From Halomonas sp. (GTDB lineage: Bacteria; Pseudomonadota; Gammaproteobacteria; Pseudomonadales; Halomonadaceae): 64,000 nucleotides of DNA. The stretch spans positions 186,001 to 250,000 of the forward strand of contig NZ_JAJUFQ010000006.1 in assembly GCF_029263665.1 (NCBI RefSeq), given 5' to 3'. Shown piece by piece: positions 45,830 through 54,097 of this stretch; position 1 is the stretch's first letter, and each line of letters begins with the position of its first letter. The notes beneath the pieces are model-generated. The model was given only the letters and a program-made list of their open reading frames with translations, was not told the origin of the DNA and ran no database searches. Made by a program: the position numbers and the translations under genes.

Positions 45830-47290
45830 ATGTCGCATACAGACGAACGACACCTTGAGCGAATCGATAGCCATTATTCCGCTGCGGATATCGGCATCGT
45901 TCACCTTGGGCTTGGTGCCTTCCACCGGGCCCATCAGGCGGTCTATGTCGAGCGTAATCTGGCTAGGCACAATGGCGGAAGTTGGGGGATATGCAGTGCC
46001 AATATCCGTTCGAACCAGACGCTGGTAACACAACTGCAGGATGTCGGAATGCGCTATCACGTCGTGGAACAGCGTGATAGCCGACACACTTCGGTGCGTG
46101 AAATCGCGTCCATTCGTGAGACCCTTTATGCCGGTCCCGACGGGCCGGACCTGGAAGCCCTGCTGGGTCGCATGAGCCAGCCCGAGGTACGCATCGTGAC
46201 GCTTACGGTCACGGAGAAGGGCTATTACCTCAACCCCAGCAGTGGTGCATTGCTGCTTGATGCCCCTGCCATCGCCCATGACCTTGAGCATCCTCAACAC
46301 CCGCAGACAGCACCGGGAATCCTGGTGGAAGCACTGTCCCGGCGTCATGCTGCTGGCCTTGCGCCGTTCACGGTACTGTGTTGTGACAACATGCCCGACA
46401 ATGGGCAGCGTACGCGGCAGGCCGTGATTGAACTGGCGCGTCACCGTGATCTTCGACTGGCTGACTGGATTGAACAGCAAGTGGCATTTCCCTGCAGCAT
46501 GGTCGACCGCATTGTTCCGGCAATGACGGAAAGCGACTTTACCCATCTTGCCGGGTTGGGGGTCGATGATCCTGCGGCGGTGGTCTGTGAATCCTTCAGC
46601 CAGTGGGTGGTCGAGGACCATTTTCCCCAAGGGCGTCCGGACTGGGAACTGGAAGGGGTGCAGATGGTAGCGGATGTGGCTCCGTTCGAGACCATGAAGC
46701 TGCGTATGCTCAATGGCAGCCACTCACTGCTGGCCTATCTGGGCGCACTGGAGAATATCAATACGGTCAGCGATGCCATTGCACAGCCTGTATTCGTGGC
46801 GTTGCTGCGCCGCTACATGCAACAGGAAGTCATGCCGACATTGTGCATGCCGGAAGGTAGCGATCTTGCCGCCTATGCCGATAGCCTGCTGGTGCGATTT
46901 GCCAATGACAGCCTGCGCCACCGCCTGCATCAGATCGCCATGGACGGTTCCCAGAAGCTGCCCCAACGCTGGTTGCAGGGCACACTCAGCAATCTACAGG
47001 CAGGCCGTGATGTGAGCTGTACTGCGCTCGGTGTTGCAGGCTGGATACGCTATACCGCAGGCAGTGACCTGTCGGGCAACCTGCATAAGGTGGACGATCC
47101 CATGGCGGATCGTTTTGCTGCGTTACATGCCACTCACGCTACTCCCGAGGCATTGGTGACAGCTTTCCTTTCCCTGGAGGAAGTGTTTCCTGCTGAACTC
47201 GCTGAGCATGCGCATTTCATCAACGCGGTGGTGGATGCCTATCACGCATTACAAACCCGTAGTGTTACTGCGACTCTCGAACATTATTGA
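45830..47290 (+). CDS. uxuB: Mannitol dehydrogenase family fructuronate reductase (D-mannonate oxidoreductase)
   Basis: 486 residues. N-terminal Rossmann segment IGIVHLGLGAFHRAHQAVY, the FPCSMVDRIVPAM motif near 220, and the catalytic KLRMLNGSHSLLAYLG region with its lysine near 288. Family members reduce fructuronate to mannonate (UxuB) or act on mannitol/arabinitol. With UxuA directly downstream, fructuronate reductase is the likely role. The start is ambiguous: ATG 45830 is about ten bases after GGGAG, whereas ATG 45821 would be one base from it. The stop codon lies in the first copy of a perfect 15-bp duplication. Confidence 0.9.
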   Translation: MSHTDERHLERIDSHYSAADIGIVHLGLGAFHRAHQAVYVERNLARHNGGSWGICSANIRSNQTLVTQLQDVGMRYHVVEQRDSRHTSVREIASIRETLYAGPDGPDLEALLGRMSQPEVRIVTLTVTEKGYYLNPSSGALLLDAPAIAHDLEHPQHPQTAPGILVEALSRRHAAGLAPFTVLCCDNMPDNGQRTRQAVIELARHRDLRLADWIEQQVAFPCSMVDRIVPAMTESDFTHLAGLGVDDPAAVVCESFSQWVVEDHFPQGRPDWELEGVQMVADVAPFETMKLRMLNGSHSLLAYLGALENINTVSDAIAQPVFVALLRRYMQQEVMPTLCMPEGSDLAAYADSLLVRFANDSLRHRLHQIAMDGSQKLPQRWLQGTLSNLQAGRDVSCTALGVAGWIRYTAGSDLSGNLHKVDDPMADRFAALHATHATPEALVTAFLSLEEVFPAELAEHAHFINAVVDAYHALQTRSVTATLEHY

Positions 47291-47307
47291 TACGAACATT
47301 ATTGATA
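47278..47307 (+). repeat. Perfect 15-bp tandem duplication spanning the uxuB stop codon
   Basis: CGAACATTATTGATA occurs at 47278-47292 and again at 47293-47307 without mismatch. The uxuB stop (TGA) is in the first copy and an in-frame relic of the last codons is in the second. It brings the leader of uxuA to 27 bases, with no strong ribosome site visible there. Confidence 0.95.
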
Positions 47308-47317
47308 AGAGCTTTTT

Positions 47318-48496
47318 ATGGAACATACATGGCGCTGGTTCGGTCCCGATGACCCGATCAAACTGGAAGAAGTTCGCCAGACAGGCGCAACCGGTATTGT
47401 CACGGCTCTGCATGATATTCCCAATGGGGCAGTCTGGCCGCTGGAGGCCATCCAGGCACGCAAGCAGATGATCGAAGCGGCTGGCCTCACCTGGTCGGTC
47501 GTGGAGAGCGTACCGGTTCATGAGGACATCAAGAAGGCCAGCCCGGGCCATGACGTGTATATCGCCAATTACCAGCAGACGTTGCGCAACCTTGCGGCCT
47601 GCGGTATCGACGTCGTCTGCTACAACTTCATGCCTGTCCTGGATTGGACACGTACGGACCTGGCCTGGCCATTACCCGAGGGTGGCGCGGCGTTGCGCTT
47701 TGACCAGACGGCCTTTGCTGCCTTCGACCTTTACCTGCTGGCCCGTCGTGGTGCCGAGCATGAATATGACGACGTCGAAAAGGCGCAGGCCAGGGCCTAT
47801 CTCGATGCCCTGGACGAGCCTGGACGCGAGCGTTTGGTCAATACCATCATTGCTGGCCTGCCAGGGGCAGAGGAACACTACACGCTTGAGCAGTTTCGCG
47901 ATGTGCTGGCGGAATATGCCGAGATCGATGCTGACAGGCTGCGCGAGAACCTGGGGAATTTCCTCAAGGCGATCATTCCGGTGGCCGAGGAAGTGGGTAT
48001 TCGCATGGCCATCCATCCTGACGATCCCCCTCGCCCATTGTTGGGCTTGCCTCGGGTGGTCTCGACGCAGCAGGATGCCGACTGGATTCTGGCGGCGTCC
48101 ACAAGTCCGGCGAACGGCATCACCTTGTGCACGGGGTCGTATGGCGTCAGCGCGGAAAACGACCTGGTGGCGATGGCCCGGCGTTTTGGTCCGAGGGTCT
48201 ATTTTGCCCACTTGCGTTCGACACAGCGTGAACAGCCTGATCCTCGTTCCTTCCATGAAGCGCCTCATTTGACGGGCGACGTTGACATGGTGGCGGTGAT
48301 TCAGGCCCTGGTCGACGAGGAACGTCGGCGTGAGCGAGAAGGTGGGCCACGGCTGCCGCTGCGTCCTGATCATGGTCACCATATTCTTGATGACCGGAGC
48401 CGCGCCACCGCACCGGGGTATCCCTTGTACGGTCGCCTCAAGGGGCTAGCGGAATTGCGTGGCGTGGAAATGGCGGTCAGGCGGCTGACGGGCTGA
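47318..48496 (+). CDS. uxuA: Mannonate dehydratase (UxuA)
   Basis: 392 residues, start [21 protein letters not shown] and [14 protein letters not shown] diagnostic of UxuA. Metal and catalytic residues lie in [34 protein letters not shown] and LRPDHGHHI. It dehydrates D-mannonate to 2-keto-3-deoxygluconate. It is the last gene of the locus. Together with UxuB it completes the fructuronate to KDG route, but KDG kinase and aldolase are not in this window. It is unrelated in fold to the ManD protein seven genes upstream that can catalyse the same step. Confidence 0.96.
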   Translation: MEHTWRWFGPDDPIKLEEVRQTGATGIVTALHDIPNGAVWPLEAIQARKQMIEAAGLTWSVVESVPVHEDIKKASPGHDVYIANYQQTLRNLAACGIDVVCYNFMPVLDWTRTDLAWPLPEGGAALRFDQTAFAAFDLYLLARRGAEHEYDDVEKAQARAYLDALDEPGRERLVNTIIAGLPGAEEHYTLEQFRDVLAEYAEIDADRLRENLGNFLKAIIPVAEEVGIRMAIHPDDPPRPLLGLPRVVSTQQDADWILAASTSPANGITLCTGSYGVSAENDLVAMARRFGPRVYFAHLRSTQREQPDPRSFHEAPHLTGDVDMVAVIQALVDEERRREREGGPRLPLRPDHGHHILDDRSRATAPGYPLYGRLKGLAELRGVEMAVRRLTG

Positions 48497-48578
48497 TACG
48501 CCGTTGTCTCGGCTATCTGCGACCTGAACGCTGTATCTGTAACTCGAGCACGGCATCTACAAGCTGAATATGGAAAGA

Positions 48579-48616
48579 CAAACCCCCAGTCCGGCATCGC
48601 CGGACTGGGGGGTTTG
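48579..48616. terminator. Strong hairpin between convergent uxuA and betT
   Basis: A stem of about 17 bp (48579-48595 with 48599-48616, one bulged G) around an ATC loop, GC-rich inside and closed by CAAACC/GGTTTG. It probably terminates both convergent transcripts. Confidence 0.85.
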
Positions 48617-48647
48617 CATGTCAGGACTTCCTGACAGGTGGGGTGGC

Positions 48648-50702
48648 TCAGGCCTCCTGAGTGGCGCCTTCCGGCGGCTCGCCGACACTGCCAGGCATGG
48701 CCGGGGTGACGTTGCCATCCGCTCGGGAAATGGCCAGGAACTGCACGTGACGCTCATATTCGCCTAGCACGTCGTGAATGATCTGGCCGCGACTGTAGCC
48801 ATTGAGGTTCTGGCCCAGGCTGCCTTCCGCCAGATGCACGTCCAGGCGCAGGTAATAGTCGTCATCCACTGGCAGGAAGCTGGGGGTGCGCATGCGATGC
48901 GGGCGCACATGATAGACGAAGCTCTGCATGCCCTCGAAGTCCACCTGCAGGGTCAGGCTGGGCAGGGGCGCGCCTTCTTCCTGGGCTTCGCTGAGATGGA
49001 CGACCTGGCCCCGGTTTTGCAGCTCTTCGGCGAACTGCTTGAGAGCGGGACGCAGGGCATGCTCGATAGTGGCGGCGGCACCGGCCCGGTTGGAGGTATC
49101 CAGGGCATGATCCAGGCGCTCGCGCCAGTTGCCGTTGTCACCGCTCAGGGCCACCATCCGGCGGGCGTCAGCCTTGCCGGTCTCGGTGCGCAGGGCGCGG
49201 GTCAGGCCGATCATGATGGCAAACATCACCAGGGAGAAGGGCAGCGCGGTGATCACCACAGCGCTCTGCAGGGCGCTGAGCCCTCCGGCCATCAGCAGGG
49301 CAATGGTGATCAGGCCAATGACCGCAGCCCAGAAGATGCGCAGACGAATCGGTGCGTCATGGTTCACATCACTGAGAATCGAGGTGAAGTTGGCCAGTAC
49401 CAGAGCGCCCGAGTCGGCAGAAGTGACGAAGAACACCACACCCAGAAGTGTCACCACAGAAGCCGTAGTGGTGATGTACGGATACTGGGACAGGAAGGTG
49501 TAAATGGTGGTCTGCGGAGTATTGAGCGCCTGTTCTCCGAGTTCGGCGAGCCCCTGGTTGGCGACCATGTCGATGGCAGAGTTACCAAAAATGGACATCC
49601 AGGCCATCATGAAGCCGAGAGGGATCAAGAGTCCGCCCACCGCAAACTGACGAATGGTGCGACCACGGGAAATACGTGCCAGGAACAGACCAACGAACGG
49701 AGTCCAGGCGATCCACCAGCCCCAGAAGAAGATGGTCCACCAGCCTTTCCATTCCTGGGCATCGGCGCCGGCATAGGCATAGGTGTCAAAACTCTTGGCA
49801 ACGAAGCCAGACAGATAGTCACCAATGTTGAGTACCAGACCATTGAGCAGTGTCAGGGTATGCCCCTGGAACAGCACGAACAGCAGTAGAGCGGCGGCCA
49901 GCAGCATGTTGAATTCAGACAGGCGGCGAATGCCTTTTTCCACCCCAGTGACCACGGAGATGGTGGCCAGGATGACCACCAGTACGATCAGTACGATCTG
50001 GGTCGAGAGACTCTCGGGAACACCGAACAGGAAGGTCAGGCCGTAATTCAGTTGCATCACACCGATGCCGAGACTGGTGGCAATACCGAACACAGTGGAA
50101 ATGACCGCGGTGATGTCCACGGCATTACCAATGGGCCCATAGATGCGTTTCCCGAGTAACGGATAGAGTGCGCTGCGAATGGCGAGTGGCAGGCGGTGAC
50201 GATAACTGAAGTAGGCCAATGCCATGCCCATCAGCACGTACATGCCCCAGCCGGTGAGTCCCCAGTGGAGGAAGGTCTGAGGAATGGCCTGACGCAGGGC
50301 TTCCTGACTTTCCGCCGGCAGGTCAGGTGGCGCCAGGTAGTGTGACAATGGTTCGGCAACACAGAAGAACAGCAGGTCGATGCCGATGCCCGCGGCGAAC
50401 AGCATGGAAGCCCAGGAGACCAGCGAGAACTCCGGGCGGGAATGGTCAGGACCGAGGCGGATATTTCCCACCTTGGACATGCTGATGACCACGACGAACA
50501 CCAGGTAGGCCACGGCGGCCAGCATGTAGTACCAGCCAAAGGTGTCATTGACCCAGGCGAGACCTGCACTGAACAAGTTTCCGGCCTGCTCGGTGAAGGT
50601 CATGGTGTAGATCAGAAAGATCAGGATGCCTGCTACCGAACCGTGGAAAACGGCAGGGTTGAGGCGGTCGCGAGAAGATGAAGCATCATCGAGGATGGAC
50701 AT
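48648..50702 (-). CDS. betT: BCCT-family choline/betaine transporter (BetT)
   Basis: 684 residues. Twelve helices span about 20-510, including the glycine-rich helix FAAGIGIDLLFF near residue 105 and the aromatic core WTIFFWGWWIAWTPFVGLFLARISRGRTIR near 325-355, a BCCT signature. The GIGID variant of the G-x-G-x-D/G motif fits choline-type rather than strict betaine carriers. A soluble C-terminal domain of about 170 residues is typical of osmotically regulated BetT. It imports choline, the precursor of glycine betaine, suiting a salt-tolerant host. The bet biosynthesis genes are not in the window. Confidence 0.92.
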   Translation of the reverse strand: MSILDDASSSRDRLNPAVFHGSVAGILIFLIYTMTFTEQAGNLFSAGLAWVNDTFGWYYMLAAVAYLVFVVVISMSKVGNIRLGPDHSRPEFSLVSWASMLFAAGIGIDLLFFCVAEPLSHYLAPPDLPAESQEALRQAIPQTFLHWGLTGWGMYVLMGMALAYFSYRHRLPLAIRSALYPLLGKRIYGPIGNAVDITAVISTVFGIATSLGIGVMQLNYGLTFLFGVPESLSTQIVLIVLVVILATISVVTGVEKGIRRLSEFNMLLAAALLLFVLFQGHTLTLLNGLVLNIGDYLSGFVAKSFDTYAYAGADAQEWKGWWTIFFWGWWIAWTPFVGLFLARISRGRTIRQFAVGGLLIPLGFMMAWMSIFGNSAIDMVANQGLAELGEQALNTPQTTIYTFLSQYPYITTTASVVTLLGVVFFVTSADSGALVLANFTSILSDVNHDAPIRLRIFWAAVIGLITIALLMAGGLSALQSAVVITALPFSLVMFAIMIGLTRALRTETGKADARRMVALSGDNGNWRERLDHALDTSNRAGAAATIEHALRPALKQFAEELQNRGQVVHLSEAQEEGAPLPSLTLQVDFEGMQSFVYHVRPHRMRTPSFLPVDDDYYLRLDVHLAEGSLGQNLNGYSRGQIIHDVLGEYERHVQFLAISRADGNVTPAMPGSVGEPPEGATQEA

Positions 50703-50840
50703 GCACGAGCCCTATTTGAGTAGGAAATGACTGATTTAGTTGTTGTTGTACCGCAATGAATCAGTGTCCCTATAAGTGAATGGTGGCCCGTGATCGCACA
50801 CGGGCTTCGTGCTGTCTCGACGTCAGGGGAAGAAACAGCG

Positions 50841-50866
50841 TTTTATTAATTGGACGTTTAATAAAA
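50841..50866. promoter_or_regulatory. AT-rich palindrome upstream of betT
   Basis: Perfect 9-bp arms with an 8-base spacer. It is a candidate operator or promoter element of betT. It does not obviously match the BetI site I know from E. coli. Confidence 0.4.
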
Positions 50867-50962
50867 ATACAGGCGGTCATGTCGGCTTTCAACCCCAAGC
50901 GTGGATTAGCCGTTAACGATAGGTCCTGAAAGCCTTGTCACTGGGGCTGTCATCCAGAAATG

Positions 50963-50990
50963 CCAATGCCCGGCAGAAGCCGGGCATTGG
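50963..50990 (-). terminator. Terminator of the spy-like gene
   Basis: Perfect 12-bp stem (50963-50974 with 50979-50990) around AGAA, about 50 bases beyond the spy-like stop codon. A weak T-rich tail follows on the minus strand. Confidence 0.75.
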
Positions 50991-51038
50991 TGAGTCGAGT
51001 AGGGGAGAAGGAATTAATGTAAGGTGCTCAAGGCAGGG

Positions 51039-51695
51039 TCAGGCCGTTGGCGCTTCCTGCATCGGCTTGTCTCCGTGTTTGCCGTGGTGCCCGGGACCTT
51101 TATGGTGGCGCGGAGGCATCATGGTGTTCTTGAGCTCATCGATCTGCTCGTCGCTGAGGACTTCTGCCAGTGCATCGTGATGGGTCTGGCGCAGTTCTTC
51201 CCAGGCGGCATGGCGTTCATCACGGTCTTCGTAGTCCTGGTCAGCCAGAGACTTGAAGTCGCCGCGGAAGGAAGCCAGGGTATCCTCGACCTTGCTGCGG
51301 TCATCATCGGACAGCTGCCATTCATCAAACAGCTTGTTCAGGCGCTCTTCGTGCATCTGACGGGCAGCATCCTTCAGGGCTGCGACGCCATCTTCACCCA
51401 GAATTTCCTCCCGCTGAGCACGATACTCGTCATTGAGTTCCTTCATGGCTTCACGGTGTTCATCACGGGCTGCCTTCAGGGCATCGAGGGTTTTTTCGTC
51501 GATACCAGCACGGTCGAACAGGTCAGCGCGGAACTCATGACCTGGGCCGCGGCCTTCGAAGCCTTCATGGGGCTTGTCGCCTGCCACTGCTCCCAGAGAG
51601 AAAGGCAGCAGGGCGGCAGCGATAGCGGCGGGCAGCAGGGCCTTGCGGGCAAAAGATCGGTTGGCAAAAGACCGATTGGCAAAAGATAGCTTCAT
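51039..51695 (-). CDS. Spy/CpxP-like periplasmic LTXXQ-motif chaperone
   Basis: 218 residues. The signal peptide begins MKLSFANRSFANRSFARK, in which a five-residue unit is repeated three times, then a hydrophobic core ending AVAG near 39. The mature part is helical, charged and His/Asp/Glu-rich, with Spy-like LSDDDRSKVEDTLA and LSDEQIDELKN in place of the LTxxQ motifs, and a His-rich tail (RHHKGPGHHGKHGD). Spy family proteins guard periplasmic proteins and are induced by BaeR or CpxR; a BaeSR-like pair is encoded 1.7 kb away. GAAGGAGA precedes the ATG. Confidence 0.87.
   Translation of the reverse strand: MKLSFANRSFANRSFARKALLPAAIAAALLPFSLGAVAGDKPHEGFEGRGPGHEFRADLFDRAGIDEKTLDALKAARDEHREAMKELNDEYRAQREEILGEDGVAALKDAARQMHEERLNKLFDEWQLSDDDRSKVEDTLASFRGDFKSLADQDYEDRDERHAAWEELRQTHHDALAEVLSDEQIDELKNTMMPPRHHKGPGHHGKHGDKPMQEAPTA
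51651..51690 (-). repeat. 15-bp coding tandem repeat in the Spy-like signal peptide
   Basis: AAAAGATCGGTTGGC (51651-51665), AAAAGACCGATTGGC (51666-51680) and the partial AAAAGATAGC (51681-51690) encode the SFANR/SFANR/LSFAN repeats at the extreme N-terminus. The added residues lengthen the positively charged n-region. Confidence 0.9.
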
Positions 51696-51912
51696 GGTGT
51701 GTCTCCTTCAGCGTTGTGCGTCTTGTTTCTCGGGGCACCATGCCCCCTTGATGCTTTCCACTATCGACCCGTCTGGTGCAAATTGAATGCAGCTAATGTG
51801 TAGAAAAGAAGACAAGTTAGCTAGCTCATGAAAGTGTAATTTCCTTCAATACCTGCCATGCCATTGACGGCACTCTGTCAGTCATTTCTATAAATGACAG
51901 GGGGCTCGGGTC

Positions 51913-52506
51913 ATGTCGTCCAGTGTGTTTCTTTCCATGTCTGCTTTTGCCATTGCGGCTTCGATCTCGCCAGGGCCGGTGAATCTGCTTGTGTTGTCCA
52001 CTTCAGTGAAGTTTGGTTGGCGACAGGCTGTCCCGCTGGTATTGGGGGCGAGTCTGGGTTTCACCCTGCTCCTCTGGTTGATGGGTATCGGGCTGGTGGG
52101 TTTATGGGAACAGATACCTTGGCTGCGTCAGCTAGTGAAAGTGGCGGGTGTCTGCTTTCTCGGCTGGTTGGCCTGGCGTCTGATGTGCAGCAATGGACAA
52201 CTGGCGATGGCGGGTAGCGAGCAGCCTGCCGGGGCCATGACCGGGGCTTTGATGCAGTGGTTGAACCCCAAGGCGTGGATGGCGTCTGTTGCAGGAATGG
52301 GGATGTTCGTCAGTGATGGCAATGTGACGGCTGTGACGGGGTTCGCCGTGTTGTGGGGGACGCTGTGTGCCCTGTCTATCGGTAGTTGGGCATGGCTGGG
52401 CGGGCGTCTATCGACATGGCTCGGAACACCGGGATACATGCGTTGGTTCAATCGGGCACTGGCCATCCTGCTGGCATCAAGCGCGGTGGCGATTGCACTG
52501 GGATAG
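51913..52506 (+). CDS. LysE/RhtB-family amino-acid exporter
   Basis: 197 residues, six helices, with the N-terminal signature AIAASISPGPVNLLVLSTSVKFG of the LysE/RhtB family and the mid-protein QWLNPKAWMASVAG motif. Such proteins export amino acids or related metabolites. The ATG at 51913 is preceded by a G-rich GGGGGCTCGGG stretch. An AraC-type regulator is convergent, its stop only 38 bases away, and may control this gene. The substrate cannot be inferred. Confidence 0.9.
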   Translation: MSSSVFLSMSAFAIAASISPGPVNLLVLSTSVKFGWRQAVPLVLGASLGFTLLLWLMGIGLVGLWEQIPWLRQLVKVAGVCFLGWLAWRLMCSNGQLAMAGSEQPAGAMTGALMQWLNPKAWMASVAGMGMFVSDGNVTAVTGFAVLWGTLCALSIGSWAWLGGRLSTWLGTPGYMRWFNRALAILLASSAVAIALG

Positions 52507-52544
52507 AGATGTCATTGGCAAGGGAAGGTGATACAGAAGAGGGG

Positions 52545-53381
52545 TTAAGGAGGAGCAGGTACCTTGCTGCGGTAGTGTCCAGGGGTGGCCGCCAGAAGAC
52601 GCTTGAAAGTGCGCTGGAAGTGGGCCTGGTCGGCGAACCCACAGTCCTGGGCCACGCTGGCAATGGCATCGCCCTGGCGCAGCCGTCGACGCGCCTGGCG
52701 GATGCGCAGGTCAATCAGCATGGCATGTGGTGTCATGCCATAGTGGCGGCGAAAGCCATTGATCAGGCTGGTGGCGCCGCACTCGGCCACCGTACACAGG
52801 GCTTCCAGGCTGAGGTCCTGTTGCCAGTGCTCTGCCAGGTATTCCCGTGCATGCTCCAGATGGCGTGGTGACACGGCTTGAATATGCTGAGGATGCAGCG
52901 TATCACGCAGGATGCCGGCAAGGACTTCACAATGACTTTCGAGCTCCAGGCGAGTACTGTGCATGTTCTCCAGCGCATTTCCCAGTGTCACGATGGCCTG
53001 GTGCAGCCGGGGCTCTCGGCTGGTCAGGGCACTGAACATGGGGATATCGCAGTAAGCGGCTCCTGGTGGTACCTGGCAGCGTTCAGTCAGCCAGGTGCTG
53101 TCCATGTAGAGCATGTCGTAGCCCCATGGATGTTCAGGCAGAGCGTTGCAGGCATGGCCATCGCCAGGGTTGACCACAACCACGTCACCGCTGCTGACAT
53201 CGATGCGCTTGCTGCCGTTGGCATAGGACGAACGCCCCGAACGGATCGCCCCGAAAGAATGACAGTCGTGACTGTGCCGCGCATGGCTCAGGGCGTTGCC
53301 GCTGGACACCCTGCGTATCTCCACCTGCGGTAGCAGGGGGTGGCGCAGGAAGCGGGATACGGTCTGCATCGGGGCTGACAT
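52545..53381 (-). CDS. AraC-family transcriptional regulator
   Basis: 278 residues. N-terminal AraC-type cupin domain (HSHDCHSFGAIRSGRSSY, VVVVNPGDGHACN) and a C-terminal double helix-turn-helix (DLSLEALCTVAECGATSLINGFRRHYGMTPH split, then AIASVAQDCGFADQAHFQRTFKR). This architecture is common for regulators of adjacent RhtB/LysE exporters. It is convergent with such an exporter and lies 11 bases upstream of the baeR-like stop on the same strand, so it may be co-transcribed with baeSR. Confidence 0.9.
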   Translation of the reverse strand: MSAPMQTVSRFLRHPLLPQVEIRRVSSGNALSHARHSHDCHSFGAIRSGRSSYANGSKRIDVSSGDVVVVNPGDGHACNALPEHPWGYDMLYMDSTWLTERCQVPPGAAYCDIPMFSALTSREPRLHQAIVTLGNALENMHSTRLELESHCEVLAGILRDTLHPQHIQAVSPRHLEHAREYLAEHWQQDLSLEALCTVAECGATSLINGFRRHYGMTPHAMLIDLRIRQARRRLRQGDAIASVAQDCGFADQAHFQRTFKRLLAATPGHYRSKVPAPP

Positions 53382-53392
53382 GCCGTGCCTCG

Positions 53393-54097
53393 TTACTCCT
53401 CGGGCTGGTACTTGTAGCCGACACCATATACCGAGCGGATGATTTCACGCTCCGGCCAGATATCGGATATCTTCTTGCGCAGTTTCTTGATATGGCTATC
53501 CACCGTGCGTTCGGAAACAATGCGGTGATCACGATACATGTGATCCATCAGCTGTTCCCGGGCGAAGATCCGGCCGGGTGACTGCATCATGACTTTCAAC
53601 AGTTGAAACTCTACGGCAGTCAGCCCCAGGTCCTGGCCATCGGCCAGGGCTCGCCAGCCATTTTCATCCAGCACCAGGTCATGGTTGGCGACATCGTTGC
53701 TGACCGCCTGGCTGCGCCGCAGTACGGCCTTGACCCGGGCAACGACTTCACGTGGACTGAAAGGCTTGCAGATATAGTCATCGGCACCCAGTTCCAGCCC
53801 CAGCAGCCGATCGACTTCCTCGACCCGAGCCGTCAGCATGATGATGGCAACATCCGGCCAGCGCTGACTGATTTCACGGCACAGTGTCAGGCCGTCGGTA
53901 CCAGGCAGCATCAGGTCCAGCAGCACCAGGCTTGGGAGCTTGTCGCTATCGCTGAGCCAAGGAATGACCTGGTCACCGTGATCGATATGATGAGTGCCAT
54001 AACCGCTGCCATTCAGATAGTCGGTCACCAGGCGGGCGATCTTTGGTTCGTCTTCAACGACCAGAATCTGATCGATGGGAGCATTCTCTCCGCTCAT
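53393..54097 (-). CDS. baeR: OmpR-type response regulator, BaeR-like
   Basis: 234 residues. Receiver domain with E15-D16, phospho-site D61 in VLLDLMLPGTDG and the conserved K in DDYICKPFSPREVVARVKAVLRR (split). The winged-helix domain ends with SERTVDSHIKKLRKKI and RSVYGVGYKY. The ATG at 54097 lies within the kinase stop (ATGA) and has GAGGAAG upstream. The pair resembles BaeSR, an envelope-stress system that induces spy and efflux genes in E. coli. A Spy-like gene lies 1.7 kb away. Confidence 0.9.
   Translation of the reverse strand: MSGENAPIDQILVVEDEPKIARLVTDYLNGSGYGTHHIDHGDQVIPWLSDSDKLPSLVLLDLMLPGTDGLTLCREISQRWPDVAIIMLTARVEEVDRLLGLELGADDYICKPFSPREVVARVKAVLRRSQAVSNDVANHDLVLDENGWRALADGQDLGLTAVEFQLLKVMMQSPGRIFAREQLMDHMYRDHRIVSERTVDSHIKKLRKKISDIWPEREIIRSVYGVGYKYQPEE

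Larger units (their letters stand above)
50703..51038. other. 336-bp intergenic region upstream of betT
   Basis: Contains the betT promoter region and the 3' end of the spy-like transcript. An AT-rich perfect inverted repeat, TTTTATTAA (50841-50849) and TTAATAAAA (50858-50866), lies 140-165 bases before betT. I see no gene. Confidence 0.6.

Noticed and set aside
48774..49889. Long plus-strand open frame opposite betT
   Set aside because: A composition shadow of a GC-rich membrane-protein gene. The His/Gln/Gly-rich translation has no family features.
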